A program made the position numbers and the translations under genes. The notes below the pieces were generated by a model that was not told the DNA's origin, did not search any database, and was given only the letters and a program-made list of their open reading frames with translations. A stretch of 64,000 bases of DNA from Porticoccus sp041395745 (GTDB lineage Bacteria > Pseudomonadota > Gammaproteobacteria > Pseudomonadales > Porticoccaceae): positions 521,229-585,228 of the forward strand of contig JAWKZV010000003.1 in NCBI GenBank assembly GCA_041395745.1, written 5' to 3'. Positions 37,057-46,802 of the stretch are shown piece by piece; the stretch's first letter is position 1, and each line of letters opens with the position of its first letter.

Positions 37057-38118
37057 CTAACCCTGTGCGAGCAGTTCCCGCAAGTCGATAATCGCCGCAT
37101 TGGCTCGACTGATATAAGAGGCCATCACCAGAGAGTGATTGGCGACAAACCCGAACCCGCTGCCATTGAGGATCATCGGGCTGTAGACAGTTTCCTGGGT
37201 AGCCTCGAGCTCACGGATAATCTGTTGCAGACTGACCCGAGCATTCTTCTTGCGGAGCACTTCATCAAAGTCTACTTCAATGGCCTTGAGCAGATGGATC
37301 AGTGCCCAGGTACTGCCCCGTGCCTCGTAGAACACATCATCAATTTCAAGCCAGGGGGTTTTCACCTCCAGCTCACCCGGTGTTGTGGTGGACTGCTGAC
37401 TGGCAGTGTCTCCCGCCAGATCGGTATTGATGCGACGCTGGCCAACACTCGCGCTGAGCCGCTGGGACAGACTGCCAAGGCGGGTTTCCACAGTGCCCAG
37501 CCAATAGCGCAGGTTATCGGCGCGGGCATAAAACTGAGCGTCAAACTCGTCGTCATTAGTGAGCCGCTTCAGGTAACCCTCCAGATAGTGTACGCCGTCG
37601 CGGTATTCGGATTCCGATGCGGGCACCACCCAGCTGCTGTGGTCAAAGTTGAAACGGGATTCGGCCAGTGCCAGATCATTGTCTTCGGTGGACTGGGAAA
37701 GTGAGCGGCTAAAGGCTTCCCGCATGGCCTTGCTGAAGTCCCGTACCTGAATGACCACCCCGTACTCCCAGCTCGGAAGATTATCCAGCCAGATACCGGG
37801 AGGAGCGATGTCATTACTCAGGTAACCACCTCGCTTGTTGAGCAGAGTGTCGACGACAGCAACCAATGCCGCGGTGGATGTGCTGCCTACCACCTGCCGG
37901 GATGCCCTCAGATGGGCATTTTCCTGCACGTCAAACTCTCCGGGCTCGTCGCTCCACAGCCAGCTCAATACCAATACAACCAGCAGATAGCCTATAAGTA
38001 GCAGCACCCCAGCCCTAATCCAGAAGGGGTTTCCGGGGCCGGTGTAGTCTTCCGCCAACGCCTCGCCCGCATCACTGGCGCGACGCGACCATTTCCTTGC
38101 CCAGAGAGGCATTTTCAT
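37057..38118 (-). CDS. DUF2333 family membrane-anchored protein
   Basis: 353 residues from ATG 38118 (MKMPLWARKW, GGAGG ten bases upstream); an in-frame TTG at 38127 would sit too close to that site. One membrane helix (about 35-57, LLLIGYLLVVLVLSWLW) anchors a large periplasmic domain containing GGYLSNDIAPPGIWLDNLP and YRDGVHYLEGYLKRL, typical of DUF2333. Function is unknown. It follows the copper-chaperone gene closely. Confidence 0.85.
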   Translation of the reverse strand: MKMPLWARKWSRRASDAGEALAEDYTGPGNPFWIRAGVLLLIGYLLVVLVLSWLWSDEPGEFDVQENAHLRASRQVVGSTSTAALVAVVDTLLNKRGGYLSNDIAPPGIWLDNLPSWEYGVVIQVRDFSKAMREAFSRSLSQSTEDNDLALAESRFNFDHSSWVVPASESEYRDGVHYLEGYLKRLTNDDEFDAQFYARADNLRYWLGTVETRLGSLSQRLSASVGQRRINTDLAGDTASQQSTTTPGELEVKTPWLEIDDVFYEARGSTWALIHLLKAIEVDFDEVLRKKNARVSLQQIIRELEATQETVYSPMILNGSGFGFVANHSLVMASYISRANAAIIDLRELLAQG

Positions 38119-38123
38119 TCCAT

Positions 38124-38561
38124 TCAATCCTCCGCCAGCACACTGCGCACTGGCACATTTAGCTCGATATCAGGACAATCTTCAAAGTTCAGAATCAGGG
38201 TGTGCACGTCTCCATCGACGAGGGGCTCTTTCAGGCCAAACAGCATCAGGTGGTAACCACCCGGCTGGAGACTAACCTGCTCACCAGCAGGAATGGGCAG
38301 GGCATCGACGGGACGCATGGACATGGTGCCACCGTGATGACTGTGGGCATGCACTTCCGCGCTGCCAGCGATCGGAGTGATAGCGCCCACCAGATGGCAA
38401 TCCCGATCCAGGCCATTGCGAAGGGTCATAAAGGCAGCGGTAACGGGCTGACCGGGCGGCAGACCTCTGATATAGGCCGACTCAACCACAAACTCTCCCG
38501 CCATCACCGGCAGCGCCAACAACGCCGCCACTGCCATCAAAATCACTTTCACTGCGCCCAC
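38124..38561 (-). CDS. PCu(A)C-family periplasmic copper chaperone
   Basis: 145 residues starting at GTG 38561, with a signal peptide ending LALPVMAG. The Cu(I)-binding His/Met set is visible: EVHAHSHHGGTMSMR followed about 25 residues later by GGYHLMLFGL. Such proteins deliver copper to cytochrome oxidase CuA or CuB sites. It is encoded divergently from dsbD, another envelope thiol/metal maturation factor. Confidence 0.9.
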   Translation of the reverse strand: MGAVKVILMAVAALLALPVMAGEFVVESAYIRGLPPGQPVTAAFMTLRNGLDRDCHLVGAITPIAGSAEVHAHSHHGGTMSMRPVDALPIPAGEQVSLQPGGYHLMLFGLKEPLVDGDVHTLILNFEDCPDIELNVPVRSVLAED

Positions 38562-38717
38562 ATCCCCTTTTTAGTCATGCCGAGACTATAACATCGCACC
38601 CCGCACCGTAAAATGGCCGTCGCACCTACGCGCTGCTCTCCGTACAATAGTGAACCAACATCAGATCACCCCGGTCCAACCTGGTCACGGCAACCCCACG
38701 GAAAGACGGAAAGCCCT

Positions 38718-40439
38718 ATGCACCTTCGACTGTCCGGCATACTGCTGGCATGCCTGCTCTGTTTCAGCACCCCGGTGTTAGCCGACGAGTTATTTGAGCG
38801 CTCTCCGGGTAGTGACCTGCTGGGCAGCAGCCCCGTCACTTTCCTCCCCGTAGAAGAGGCCTACCAGCTGTCCGGCAGCTACCACAACCACAATCTGATA
38901 CTGGACTGGCAAATCGCCCCCGGCTACTACCTGTACCAACATCGCTTCACACTTTTTGACACCGATCACAATCCTCTCCCGACGTCACTGCAATTTGAGC
39001 CCGGCATACAGCGATACGACGACTATTATGAGCGGGAGCTTACAGTGTATTACGGGGGCACCAGCGTCACTGCAAACCTGGACGCACCCGAGAGACTCAT
39101 TGTCGAATCCCAGGGCTGCGCGGACGCCGGGCTCTGCTACCCACCGCGACGGCAACTACTCTCCATCGACCGGCAAACTGGCTTCGTTACGGTCACAGAT
39201 GCGGCAGAACCCCACACACAACCTGGACAAAACACGGCTCCGCCCATGACCGGGCTGCCAGTGATGCTTTTGTTTGCACTGCTCGGCGGCATGATCCTCA
39301 ATCTCATGCCCTGTGTGTTTCCCGTGCTTTCCATCAAGGCGCTGAGTCTCACCAAATCGCACCTCAGCCCCCACGGCAAGCATTTGCATGGGCTCGCCTA
39401 CACCCTCGGCATCGTGCTCAGCTTCATGGCCATTGCCGCCCTGCTGATCGCGCTACGCCAGGCCGGTGAAGCGGTTGGCTGGGGGTTCCAGTTGCAGTCG
39501 CCGGTTTTCGTGGGACTGCTGGTCTACCTGTTCGTACTGATGGGACTGAGCTTTTCGGGACTGCTGAGCTTCGGCTCCCGCCTGATGAATATCGGCCAGA
39601 GCACTACGCAGGGACACAGCCTCACCTCTTCATTTATGACCGGCCTGCTGGCCACCCTGGTGGCCAGCCCCTGCTCCGCCCCATTCATGGGCACCGCGCT
39701 GGGCTTTGCCCTGGCCCAGCCCAACTGGGTCGCCATGACTGTGTTCTCGGCCCTTGGACTGGGTATGGCGCTGCCGCTGCTGGCCCTGTCCTGGTGGCCG
39801 GGACTGGGGCGGCGGCTGCCGCGACCCGGCCCCTGGATGGAGACCTTCAAGGGCTTTCTGGCCTTCCCCCTCTACCTGAGCGCAACGTGGCTGCTATGGG
39901 TGTTGGGGCGCCAGGCGGGCAGCGACACCGTTGCCGCCACTGTTGCGGGGATCGTAGCGATCCTGTTTGCCCTGTGGCTGGCCCGCACCAGTAAAACCCT
40001 GCTGACCAGAGCCGTTGCCCTGATCTGTCTGGTCACCGCCCTGATGCTGCCCTGGCAGACCCACCACAACGGCGAAACCGCCCAGCACCCGTGGGAACCC
40101 TATACAGAGGAACGACTGGAATCACTACTTCAACAGCAGACCGCTGTCTTCATTAACCTCACCGCAGATTGGTGCATCACCTGCCTGGCCAATGAAAAAC
40201 TCGCACTCAGCTCTCCGGAATTGCTGTCGGCCTTCCAGGACCGTCAGATTACCTACCTGAAAGGAGACTGGACCAACTACAACCCGGAAATCACCCGTTT
40301 GCTAAACCGCCATCATCGCTCCGGCGTGCCGCTCTACCTGTTTTACCCGGCGGGCAGCAGCAAGCCGATCATTTTGCCGCAACTTCTGACCACAGATATC
40401 GTTTTGTCGACCATTTCGCCGCAAAATACCCGAAATTAA
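38718..40439 (+). CDS. dsbD: Thiol:disulfide interchange protein DsbD
   Basis: Carries electrons from cytoplasmic thioredoxin across the inner membrane to periplasmic thiol pathways. ATG 38718 (573 aa) gives a clean signal peptide (LSGILLACLLCFSTPVLA) with GGAAAG upstream. The n-domain has the Cys134/Cys140 pair in CADAGLC. Eight membrane helices (about 190-455) include the LMPCVFPVLSIKAL and ASPCSAPFMGTALG cysteines. The c-domain is a thioredoxin fold with DWCITC (Cys486/Cys489). All three redox pairs are present. Confidence 0.94.
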   Translation: MHLRLSGILLACLLCFSTPVLADELFERSPGSDLLGSSPVTFLPVEEAYQLSGSYHNHNLILDWQIAPGYYLYQHRFTLFDTDHNPLPTSLQFEPGIQRYDDYYERELTVYYGGTSVTANLDAPERLIVESQGCADAGLCYPPRRQLLSIDRQTGFVTVTDAAEPHTQPGQNTAPPMTGLPVMLLFALLGGMILNLMPCVFPVLSIKALSLTKSHLSPHGKHLHGLAYTLGIVLSFMAIAALLIALRQAGEAVGWGFQLQSPVFVGLLVYLFVLMGLSFSGLLSFGSRLMNIGQSTTQGHSLTSSFMTGLLATLVASPCSAPFMGTALGFALAQPNWVAMTVFSALGLGMALPLLALSWWPGLGRRLPRPGPWMETFKGFLAFPLYLSATWLLWVLGRQAGSDTVAATVAGIVAILFALWLARTSKTLLTRAVALICLVTALMLPWQTHHNGETAQHPWEPYTEERLESLLQQQTAVFINLTADWCITCLANEKLALSSPELLSAFQDRQITYLKGDWTNYNPEITRLLNRHHRSGVPLYLFYPAGSSKPIILPQLLTTDIVLSTISPQNTRN

Positions 40440-40524
40440 CCTATATTTTTGGGAAGTTATCCAAATTAGTCCGACTTTGCGACGATTCTCCGGCGAAAAT
40501 GCGGCAAAAACCCCGAGATCGTGC

Positions 40525-40562
40525 AAATCCCGCCAGACCAAATCACATAAAAAGCGGGATTT
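40525..40562 (+). terminator. Possible terminator or regulatory hairpin between dsbD and aroQ
   Basis: A nine-base perfect inverted repeat (aaatcccgc at 40525-40533, gcgggattt at 40554-40562) has a 20-base AT-rich loop and a few trailing T. The long loop makes it a weak terminator. The rest of the 268-base dsbD-aroQ gap is A-tract rich (repeated gcaaaa/gcgaaaa blocks) and probably contains the aroQ-accBC promoter. No credible gene is seen in it. Confidence 0.4.
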
Positions 40563-40707
40563 TCATGGAAAAATAAGCGAAAACGGGGCTAAAATCAGCA
40601 AAAGATAAAAAATTGGACAGTTTTGCAAATTTGTTGCAGACTTGCCCGCAACCACTGGCCTGAGGACGGGCCGACAGACCTTCCGATGACTCAACCTGGG
40701 GGACACC

Positions 40708-41154
40708 ATGGCAACCATTCTGGTACTCAACGGCCCCAACCTGAATCTGCTCGGCACTCGGGAACCTACCCTCTACGGCAGCGAAACCCTCGACGATATC
40801 AACCAGCAACTCACTGAAAGCTGCATTCGCCAGGGACACCACCTGCTGACGCTACAAAGCAATGCCGAATACGAGCTGATTGACCGTATTCACGACGCTA
40901 AAAAGGAAGGGGTGAATTTCATTATCTTCAATCCCGCAGCATTTACCCACACCAGTGTCGCCCTGCGCGATGCGCTGCTGGCGGTGGACATCCCCTTCAT
41001 TGAAGTGCACCTGTCCAACGTCCACGCCCGCGAGGGGTTCCGCCGTAAATCCTATTTCTCTGACGTTGCCCGCGGAGTGATCTGCGGCCTGGGCAGCCTG
41101 GGCTACGAACTGGCCCTGCAAGCTGCCCTGCAACAAATTGACAAACAATCCTGA
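40708..41154 (+). CDS. aroQ: 3-Dehydroquinate dehydratase, type II
   Basis: Shikimate-pathway enzyme that forms a dodecamer. 148 residues with the NGPNLNLLGTREPTLYG active-site loop (catalytic Tyr and Arg), FNPAAFTHTSVALRDAL, and EVHLSNVHAREGFR with the catalytic His. It heads the aroQ-accB-accC operon, the order seen in Pseudomonas. 24 bases separate it from accB. Confidence 0.96.
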   Translation: MATILVLNGPNLNLLGTREPTLYGSETLDDINQQLTESCIRQGHHLLTLQSNAEYELIDRIHDAKKEGVNFIIFNPAAFTHTSVALRDALLAVDIPFIEVHLSNVHAREGFRRKSYFSDVARGVICGLGSLGYELALQAALQQIDKQS

Positions 41155-41178
41155 TCTGACCGCTTGGAGTAACCACAA

Positions 41179-41637
41179 ATGGATATCCGCAAAATCAAGA
41201 AACTGATCGAACTGCTTGAAGAATCAAACATCGGCGAAATCGAGATCAAGGAAGGTGAAGAATCAGTACGTATCAGCCGCAATGGTCCGGCTGCCGCCCC
41301 GGTAATGATGTCCGCGCCGATCGCACCGGTAGCCGCAGCTCCCACTCCCGCCGCAGCTGCCCCGATTGCAGCCGCAGAACCGGCTGCTCCAACCGAGCAG
41401 GAAGGCCACGCGCTCAAATCCCCAATGGTGGGCACTTTCTATCGCTCTCCGTCCCCGGGCTCCAAAGCATTTATTGAAGTCGGCCAGCAAGTCAAAGCGG
41501 GCGATGTATTGTGCATCGTCGAAGCCATGAAAATGATGAACCAGATCGAAGCCGACAAATCCGGCACCATCGGAGCCATCCTGGTGGAAGACGGCGAGCC
41601 GGTCGAATACGACCAACCGTTGATCATGATTATCTAA
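41179..41637 (+). CDS. accB: Acetyl-CoA carboxylase biotin carboxyl carrier protein
   Basis: 152 residues: an N-terminal acidic helical region, an Ala/Pro-rich mobile linker (about 40-75), and a biotinyl domain with the biotinylated lysine in EAMKMMNQIE. The thumb segment GSKAFIEVGQ is present. It works with AccC, encoded 25 bases downstream, in the first step of fatty-acid synthesis. Confidence 0.96.
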   Translation: MDIRKIKKLIELLEESNIGEIEIKEGEESVRISRNGPAAAPVMMSAPIAPVAAAPTPAAAAPIAAAEPAAPTEQEGHALKSPMVGTFYRSPSPGSKAFIEVGQQVKAGDVLCIVEAMKMMNQIEADKSGTIGAILVEDGEPVEYDQPLIMII

Positions 41638-41662
41638 GCCGCAGGCTGGAGGAATATCAGCA

Positions 41663-43003
41663 ATGCTGAAAAAAGTACTCATCGCCAACCGCGGCGAGAT
41701 TGCCCTGCGAATTTTGCGTGCCTGCAAGGAGCTGGGCATCAAGACTGTGGCCGTTCACTCCCAGGCCGACGCCAACCTGAAACACGTATTGCTGGCCGAT
41801 GAAACCGTGTGCATCGGCCCCAACCCGTCATCGCAGAGCTACCTGAACGTACCGGCTATCCTCAGCGCCATGGAGATCACCAACGCCGAGGCGGTACACC
41901 CGGGTTACGGCTTTCTCGCCGAGAATGCCGACTTCGCCGAGCAGGTGGAAAACTGCGGCTTTATCTTTATCGGCCCCACTGCGAATGTAATACGCATGAT
42001 GGGCGACAAAGTCGCCGCAATCGACGCCATGCGCAAATCCGGCGTACCCACCGTACCGGGCTCCAACGGTCCGCTCAATGACGACGAAGATCGCTGCAAA
42101 GCCATCGGTCGCGAAGTCGGTTACCCGGTGATCATCAAGGCTGCCGCCGGCGGCGGTGGTCGCGGTATGCGTGTTGTGCGGGAAGAGAAAGACCTGATTC
42201 AATCTATCCAGATTACCCGCTCCGAAGCCAAGGCTGCCTTCGGTGACGACACCGTCTACATGGAAAAATATCTGGAAAACCCTCGCCACGTTGAAGTGCA
42301 GGTGCTGGCAGATGGCCAGGGCCATGCCATCCACCTGGGCGATCGCGACTGCTCCCTGCAGCGTCGCCACCAGAAAGTACTCGAAGAAGCGCCAGCCCCC
42401 GGCATTCCCCCGAAGGCCAGACAGGAAGTACTTCAGGCCTGCGTCAACGCCTGTGTCGAAATTGGCTATCGCGGCGCGGGCACCTTCGAATTCCTCTACG
42501 AGGATGGTCGTTTCTTCTTTATCGAGATGAACACACGGGTTCAGGTGGAGCACCCGGTCACCGAAATGATCACCGGCGTGGATATTGTCAAACAGCAACT
42601 GCTGATTGCCAGCGGCGAAAAACTGAGCCTCAAACAGGAAGACATCATCTTCCGCGGCCACGCCTTCGAATGCCGTATCAATGCCGAAGACGCAAAAACC
42701 TTCCTACCCAGCCCCGGCAGAATCACTGCCTACCATGCACCGGGTGGCAATGGCGTCCGGGTGGACTCCCACGTCTACGCGGGCTATACCGTACCCCCTT
42801 ACTACGATTCACTGGTGGGCAAGATCATCACCTACGGACAAACCCGGGATGCGGCCCTGTCGCGCATGGCCAATGCCCTGGACGAACTGCACATCGAGGG
42901 CATCAAGACTAACATTCCGCTGCAGCGGGATCTGGTCTGCGACCCTGAATTCCGTAAGGGTGGAGTCAACATTCACTATCTGGAAAAGAAGCTGGGACTT
43001 TAA
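41663..43003 (+). CDS. accC: Acetyl-CoA carboxylase biotin carboxylase
   Basis: ATP-grasp enzyme that carboxylates biotin on AccB. The 446-residue protein begins MLKKVLIANRGEIALRILRA. It contains the glycine-rich ATP lid AAGGGGRGMRVV, the catalytic FIEMNTRVQVEHPVTE, and the C-terminal EGIKTNIPLQ. AGGAG precedes ATG 41663, and a strong terminator follows the stop. Confidence 0.97.
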   Translation: MLKKVLIANRGEIALRILRACKELGIKTVAVHSQADANLKHVLLADETVCIGPNPSSQSYLNVPAILSAMEITNAEAVHPGYGFLAENADFAEQVENCGFIFIGPTANVIRMMGDKVAAIDAMRKSGVPTVPGSNGPLNDDEDRCKAIGREVGYPVIIKAAAGGGGRGMRVVREEKDLIQSIQITRSEAKAAFGDDTVYMEKYLENPRHVEVQVLADGQGHAIHLGDRDCSLQRRHQKVLEEAPAPGIPPKARQEVLQACVNACVEIGYRGAGTFEFLYEDGRFFFIEMNTRVQVEHPVTEMITGVDIVKQQLLIASGEKLSLKQEDIIFRGHAFECRINAEDAKTFLPSPGRITAYHAPGGNGVRVDSHVYAGYTVPPYYDSLVGKIITYGQTRDAALSRMANALDELHIEGIKTNIPLQRDLVCDPEFRKGGVNIHYLEKKLGL

Positions 43004-43025
43004 CCCCACTTTAATTCAACAGCCG

Positions 43026-43053
43026 AAAAGCCCCGCCAGCCGGGGCTTTTTTA
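43026..43053 (+). terminator. Intrinsic terminator after accC
   Basis: A ten-base stem aaaagccccg / cggggctttt with loop ccagc, followed by further T (43047-43052). It separates aroQ-accBC from prmA. Confidence 0.9.
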
Positions 43054-43067
43054 ACTGCGGAGCACAC

Positions 43068-43945
43068 ATGCCCTGGTTACAACTGAGCATCAACAGCACC
43101 CGCCAAGCGGCGGAGGCCATCGAAGACGCACTTCTTGATGCGGGAGCCGCATCTGTCACCTTCGAAGACAATGCCGACGAACCCATTCTGAACCCGCGCT
43201 GGGGGAAACACCCCTGTGGCAGCAGACCCGGGTGACCGGCCTGTTTGACGCCGCCGCCGATACGGACGGGGTAACCGCGTTTCTGCAGCAACAACTGGGC
43301 AACCCCGAGCTGGACTGCCGCTGGTCACCACTGGAAGACCGCGATTGGGAACGGGAATGGATGAAACACTACCAGCCGATCCGCTGCGGTGAGCGGCTGT
43401 GGATCTGCCCCAGCTGGATCGAGCCACCCGAGCCACAGGCCATCAATCTGCTCCTTGATCCCGGCCTCGCCTTCGGCACCGGCACCCATCCCACCACGTT
43501 CCTGTGCCTGCAATGGCTCGATACCCTCGACCTGCGCAGCAAAACCGTCACCGACTACGGCTGCGGCTCCGGGATCCTGGCCATCGCCGCCCTGCTGCTG
43601 GGCGCTGAGTCGGCTAACTGTGTCGATATCGATCCCCAGGCGCTGACAGCCACCCACGACAACGCCCTGCGCAATCACCTGGACCTCGAAAAGATCCCTG
43701 TGTTTCTGCCCCAGCAAGCACCGACACAGCCAACAGACCTGGTCATCGCCAACATCCTCGCCGGACCACTGGTCGCCCTGGCACCCAAACTGGCGGAGCT
43801 GACCAATCCGGGTGGTCGGCTATGCCTGTCCGGCCTCATTGAAACCCAGGCTGAAGAGGTAATGGCCAGCTACGCCCCCTGGTTTGATTTCGACCCTCCA
43901 GCCCAACAGGAGCAGTGGATCAGGCTGACTGCTGTCAAGCGCTGA
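43068..43945 (+). pseudogene. prmA: Ribosomal protein L11 methyltransferase (PrmA), single-base frameshift
   Basis: Trimethylates ribosomal protein L11. Frame 1 from ATG 43068 (CGGAG upstream) reads MPWLQLSINSTRQAAEAIED and runs to a TGA at 43233. The remainder continues in another frame: LGETPLWQQTRVTGLF, then CPSWIEPPEPQAINLLLDPG, GLAFGTGTHPTT, YGCGSGILAIAALLLGA and the catalytic-site NILAGPL. Adding one base between about 43194 and 43199 (for example CCG-GCG-CTG) restores a 292-residue protein of normal length. A GTG at 43232 overlapping the TGA could restart translation of a truncated product. It is a true mutation or a sequencing error. Confidence 0.88.
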
Positions 43946-43994
43946 ACCATGCCGCTAGAATAGGCAGAACTCAGCCCTGGCTGCCCCGTCGTCG

Positions 43995-45434
<1,440 letters not shown>

Positions 45435-45507
45435 CTTTTTCCACACCCCAAGTGCGGGTATTATAGCCACCCCCCTTTCCCGACACCGCTCATCGAGGCA
45501 CACCACC

Positions 45508-46494
45508 TTGGTCACCATCGGCAATCACGCGCTGGCATCACGGACTATTCTGGCCCCCATGGCCGGCGTGACCGACCGTCCGTTTCGCCAATTGTGCAAA
45601 CGCCTGGGTGCCGGCATGACGGTATCGGAAATGGTCACTTCCGACACGAGCCTCTGGAACAGTCGCAAAAGCCGCCAGCGCTTACCCCATCAGGACGAAC
45701 CCTCCCCGAGCTCGGTTCAGATCGCCGGCAGCATTCCTGCCATGATGGCCGAAGCGGCGCGTTGCAATGTGGAGCTGGGTGCCGAGATCATCGACATCAA
45801 CATGGGCTGCCCCGCCAAGAAGGTCTGCAAACGAGCTGCCGGTTCAGCCCTGTTGAAGGATGAAAGCCTGGTGGCCGAGATACTCGCCGCCGTAGTCGCG
45901 GCCGTGGATGTACCTGTCACTCTGAAGATACGCACCGGATGGGACCTGGAGCACCGCAACGCGGTGACTATCGCCCGCCTGGCCGAAGACTGCGGCATAC
46001 AGGCACTGGCGGTACACGGCCGCACCCGGGCCTGCCGATTCAACGGCGAGGCTGAGTACGACACCATTGCCGAAGTAGTGGACGCTGTTTCCATACCGGT
46101 ATTTGCCAACGGTGATATCCATACCCCCCAGCAGGCCAAACAGGTGCTCGACCACACTGGTGCCGCCGCTGTGATGATCGGCCGCGCGGCCCAGGGCAAT
46201 CCCTGGCTGTTCCGGGAAATAAACCATTTTCTGGCAACCGGGACTGAGGTCGCCCCTCCCTCCCGCCAGGAACTGGCCGACACCATTTGCGACCATGTCT
46301 GCGCCATCCATCAACATTATGGCGACTATCTGGGAACACGGATTGCCCGCAAGCACATAGGCTGGTACGTTGGCAATCTGCCGAGCGGTGAGACATTTCG
46401 GAAGTACTTCAACAAGCTGGACGACCCCAGCAAACAACGACAAAGCCTGAATCATTTTCTGACAGGCCAAGAAGAATGGGACACAGCCGCATGA
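45508..46494 (+). CDS. dusB: tRNA-dihydrouridine synthase B
   Basis: FMN enzyme reducing uridine (U17 in E. coli) in tRNA D-loops. From TTG 45508 the protein reads MVTIGNHALASRTILAPMAG, aligning with the DusB N-terminus, behind CGAGG. The catalytic Cys lies in DINMGCPAKKVCKRAAGSAL; the FMN-binding VFANGDIHTP and GRAAQGNPW are present. 328 residues, usual length. The frame opens upstream to 45385 inside the DUF3426 gene, which is unlikely as a start. It overlaps fis by four bases (ATGA), the classical dusB-fis operon. Confidence 0.93.
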   Translation: MVTIGNHALASRTILAPMAGVTDRPFRQLCKRLGAGMTVSEMVTSDTSLWNSRKSRQRLPHQDEPSPSSVQIAGSIPAMMAEAARCNVELGAEIIDINMGCPAKKVCKRAAGSALLKDESLVAEILAAVVAAVDVPVTLKIRTGWDLEHRNAVTIARLAEDCGIQALAVHGRTRACRFNGEAEYDTIAEVVDAVSIPVFANGDIHTPQQAKQVLDHTGAAAVMIGRAAQGNPWLFREINHFLATGTEVAPPSRQELADTICDHVCAIHQHYGDYLGTRIARKHIGWYVGNLPSGETFRKYFNKLDDPSKQRQSLNHFLTGQEEWDTAA

Positions 46495-46787
46495 GCGCTA
46501 TTGATACCTTTACTATTCAGGCGGAGATGACCGCCGAACATGTGGAGACCGGTCACCGCCACGAATCTCTTCATCAATGCGTGGCCCACGCACTGCAACA
46601 GTACTTCCTGCACCTGGACGGCCAGCCGGCGAACGATCTCTATCAGCTGGTACTCAGCGAAATTGAACCCCCCATGCTCGAGGCGGTGTTGACCTATACC
46701 CGCAACAATCAGAGCAAGGCAGCGGAAATGCTCGGACTGAACCGCGGCACGCTGCGCAAAAAACTCAAACAATACAATCTGCTATAA
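46491..46787 (+). CDS. fis: Nucleoid-associated regulator Fis
   Basis: 98 residues, the exact length of E. coli Fis, from ATG 46491. The dimerisation helices (LHQCVAHALQQYFLHLDGQ, EPPMLEAVLTYTRNNQSKAA) and the C-terminal HTH (AAEMLGLNRGTLRKKLKQY) are intact. Fis bends DNA at rRNA promoters, recombination enhancers and many growth-phase genes. It is translationally coupled to dusB; purH follows 15 bases later. Confidence 0.96.
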   Translation: MSAIDTFTIQAEMTAEHVETGHRHESLHQCVAHALQQYFLHLDGQPANDLYQLVLSEIEPPMLEAVLTYTRNNQSKAAEMLGLNRGTLRKKLKQYNLL

Positions 46788-46802
46788 GAATCTGAGGACA
46801 CC

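Noticed and set aside
40543..40842. 99-codon minus-strand frame across the dsbD-aroQ gap
   Set aside because: It runs antisense into aroQ, is AT-rich low-complexity at its end and has no ribosome-binding site of note.
41828..42661. 277-codon minus-strand frame opposite accC
   Set aside because: A shadow frame; accC is full length and typical.
43068..43945. Programmed ribosomal frameshift in prmA
   Set aside because: No slippery heptamer, downstream pseudoknot or internal Shine-Dalgarno was seen at the break, and the family has no known recoding. An indel is simpler.
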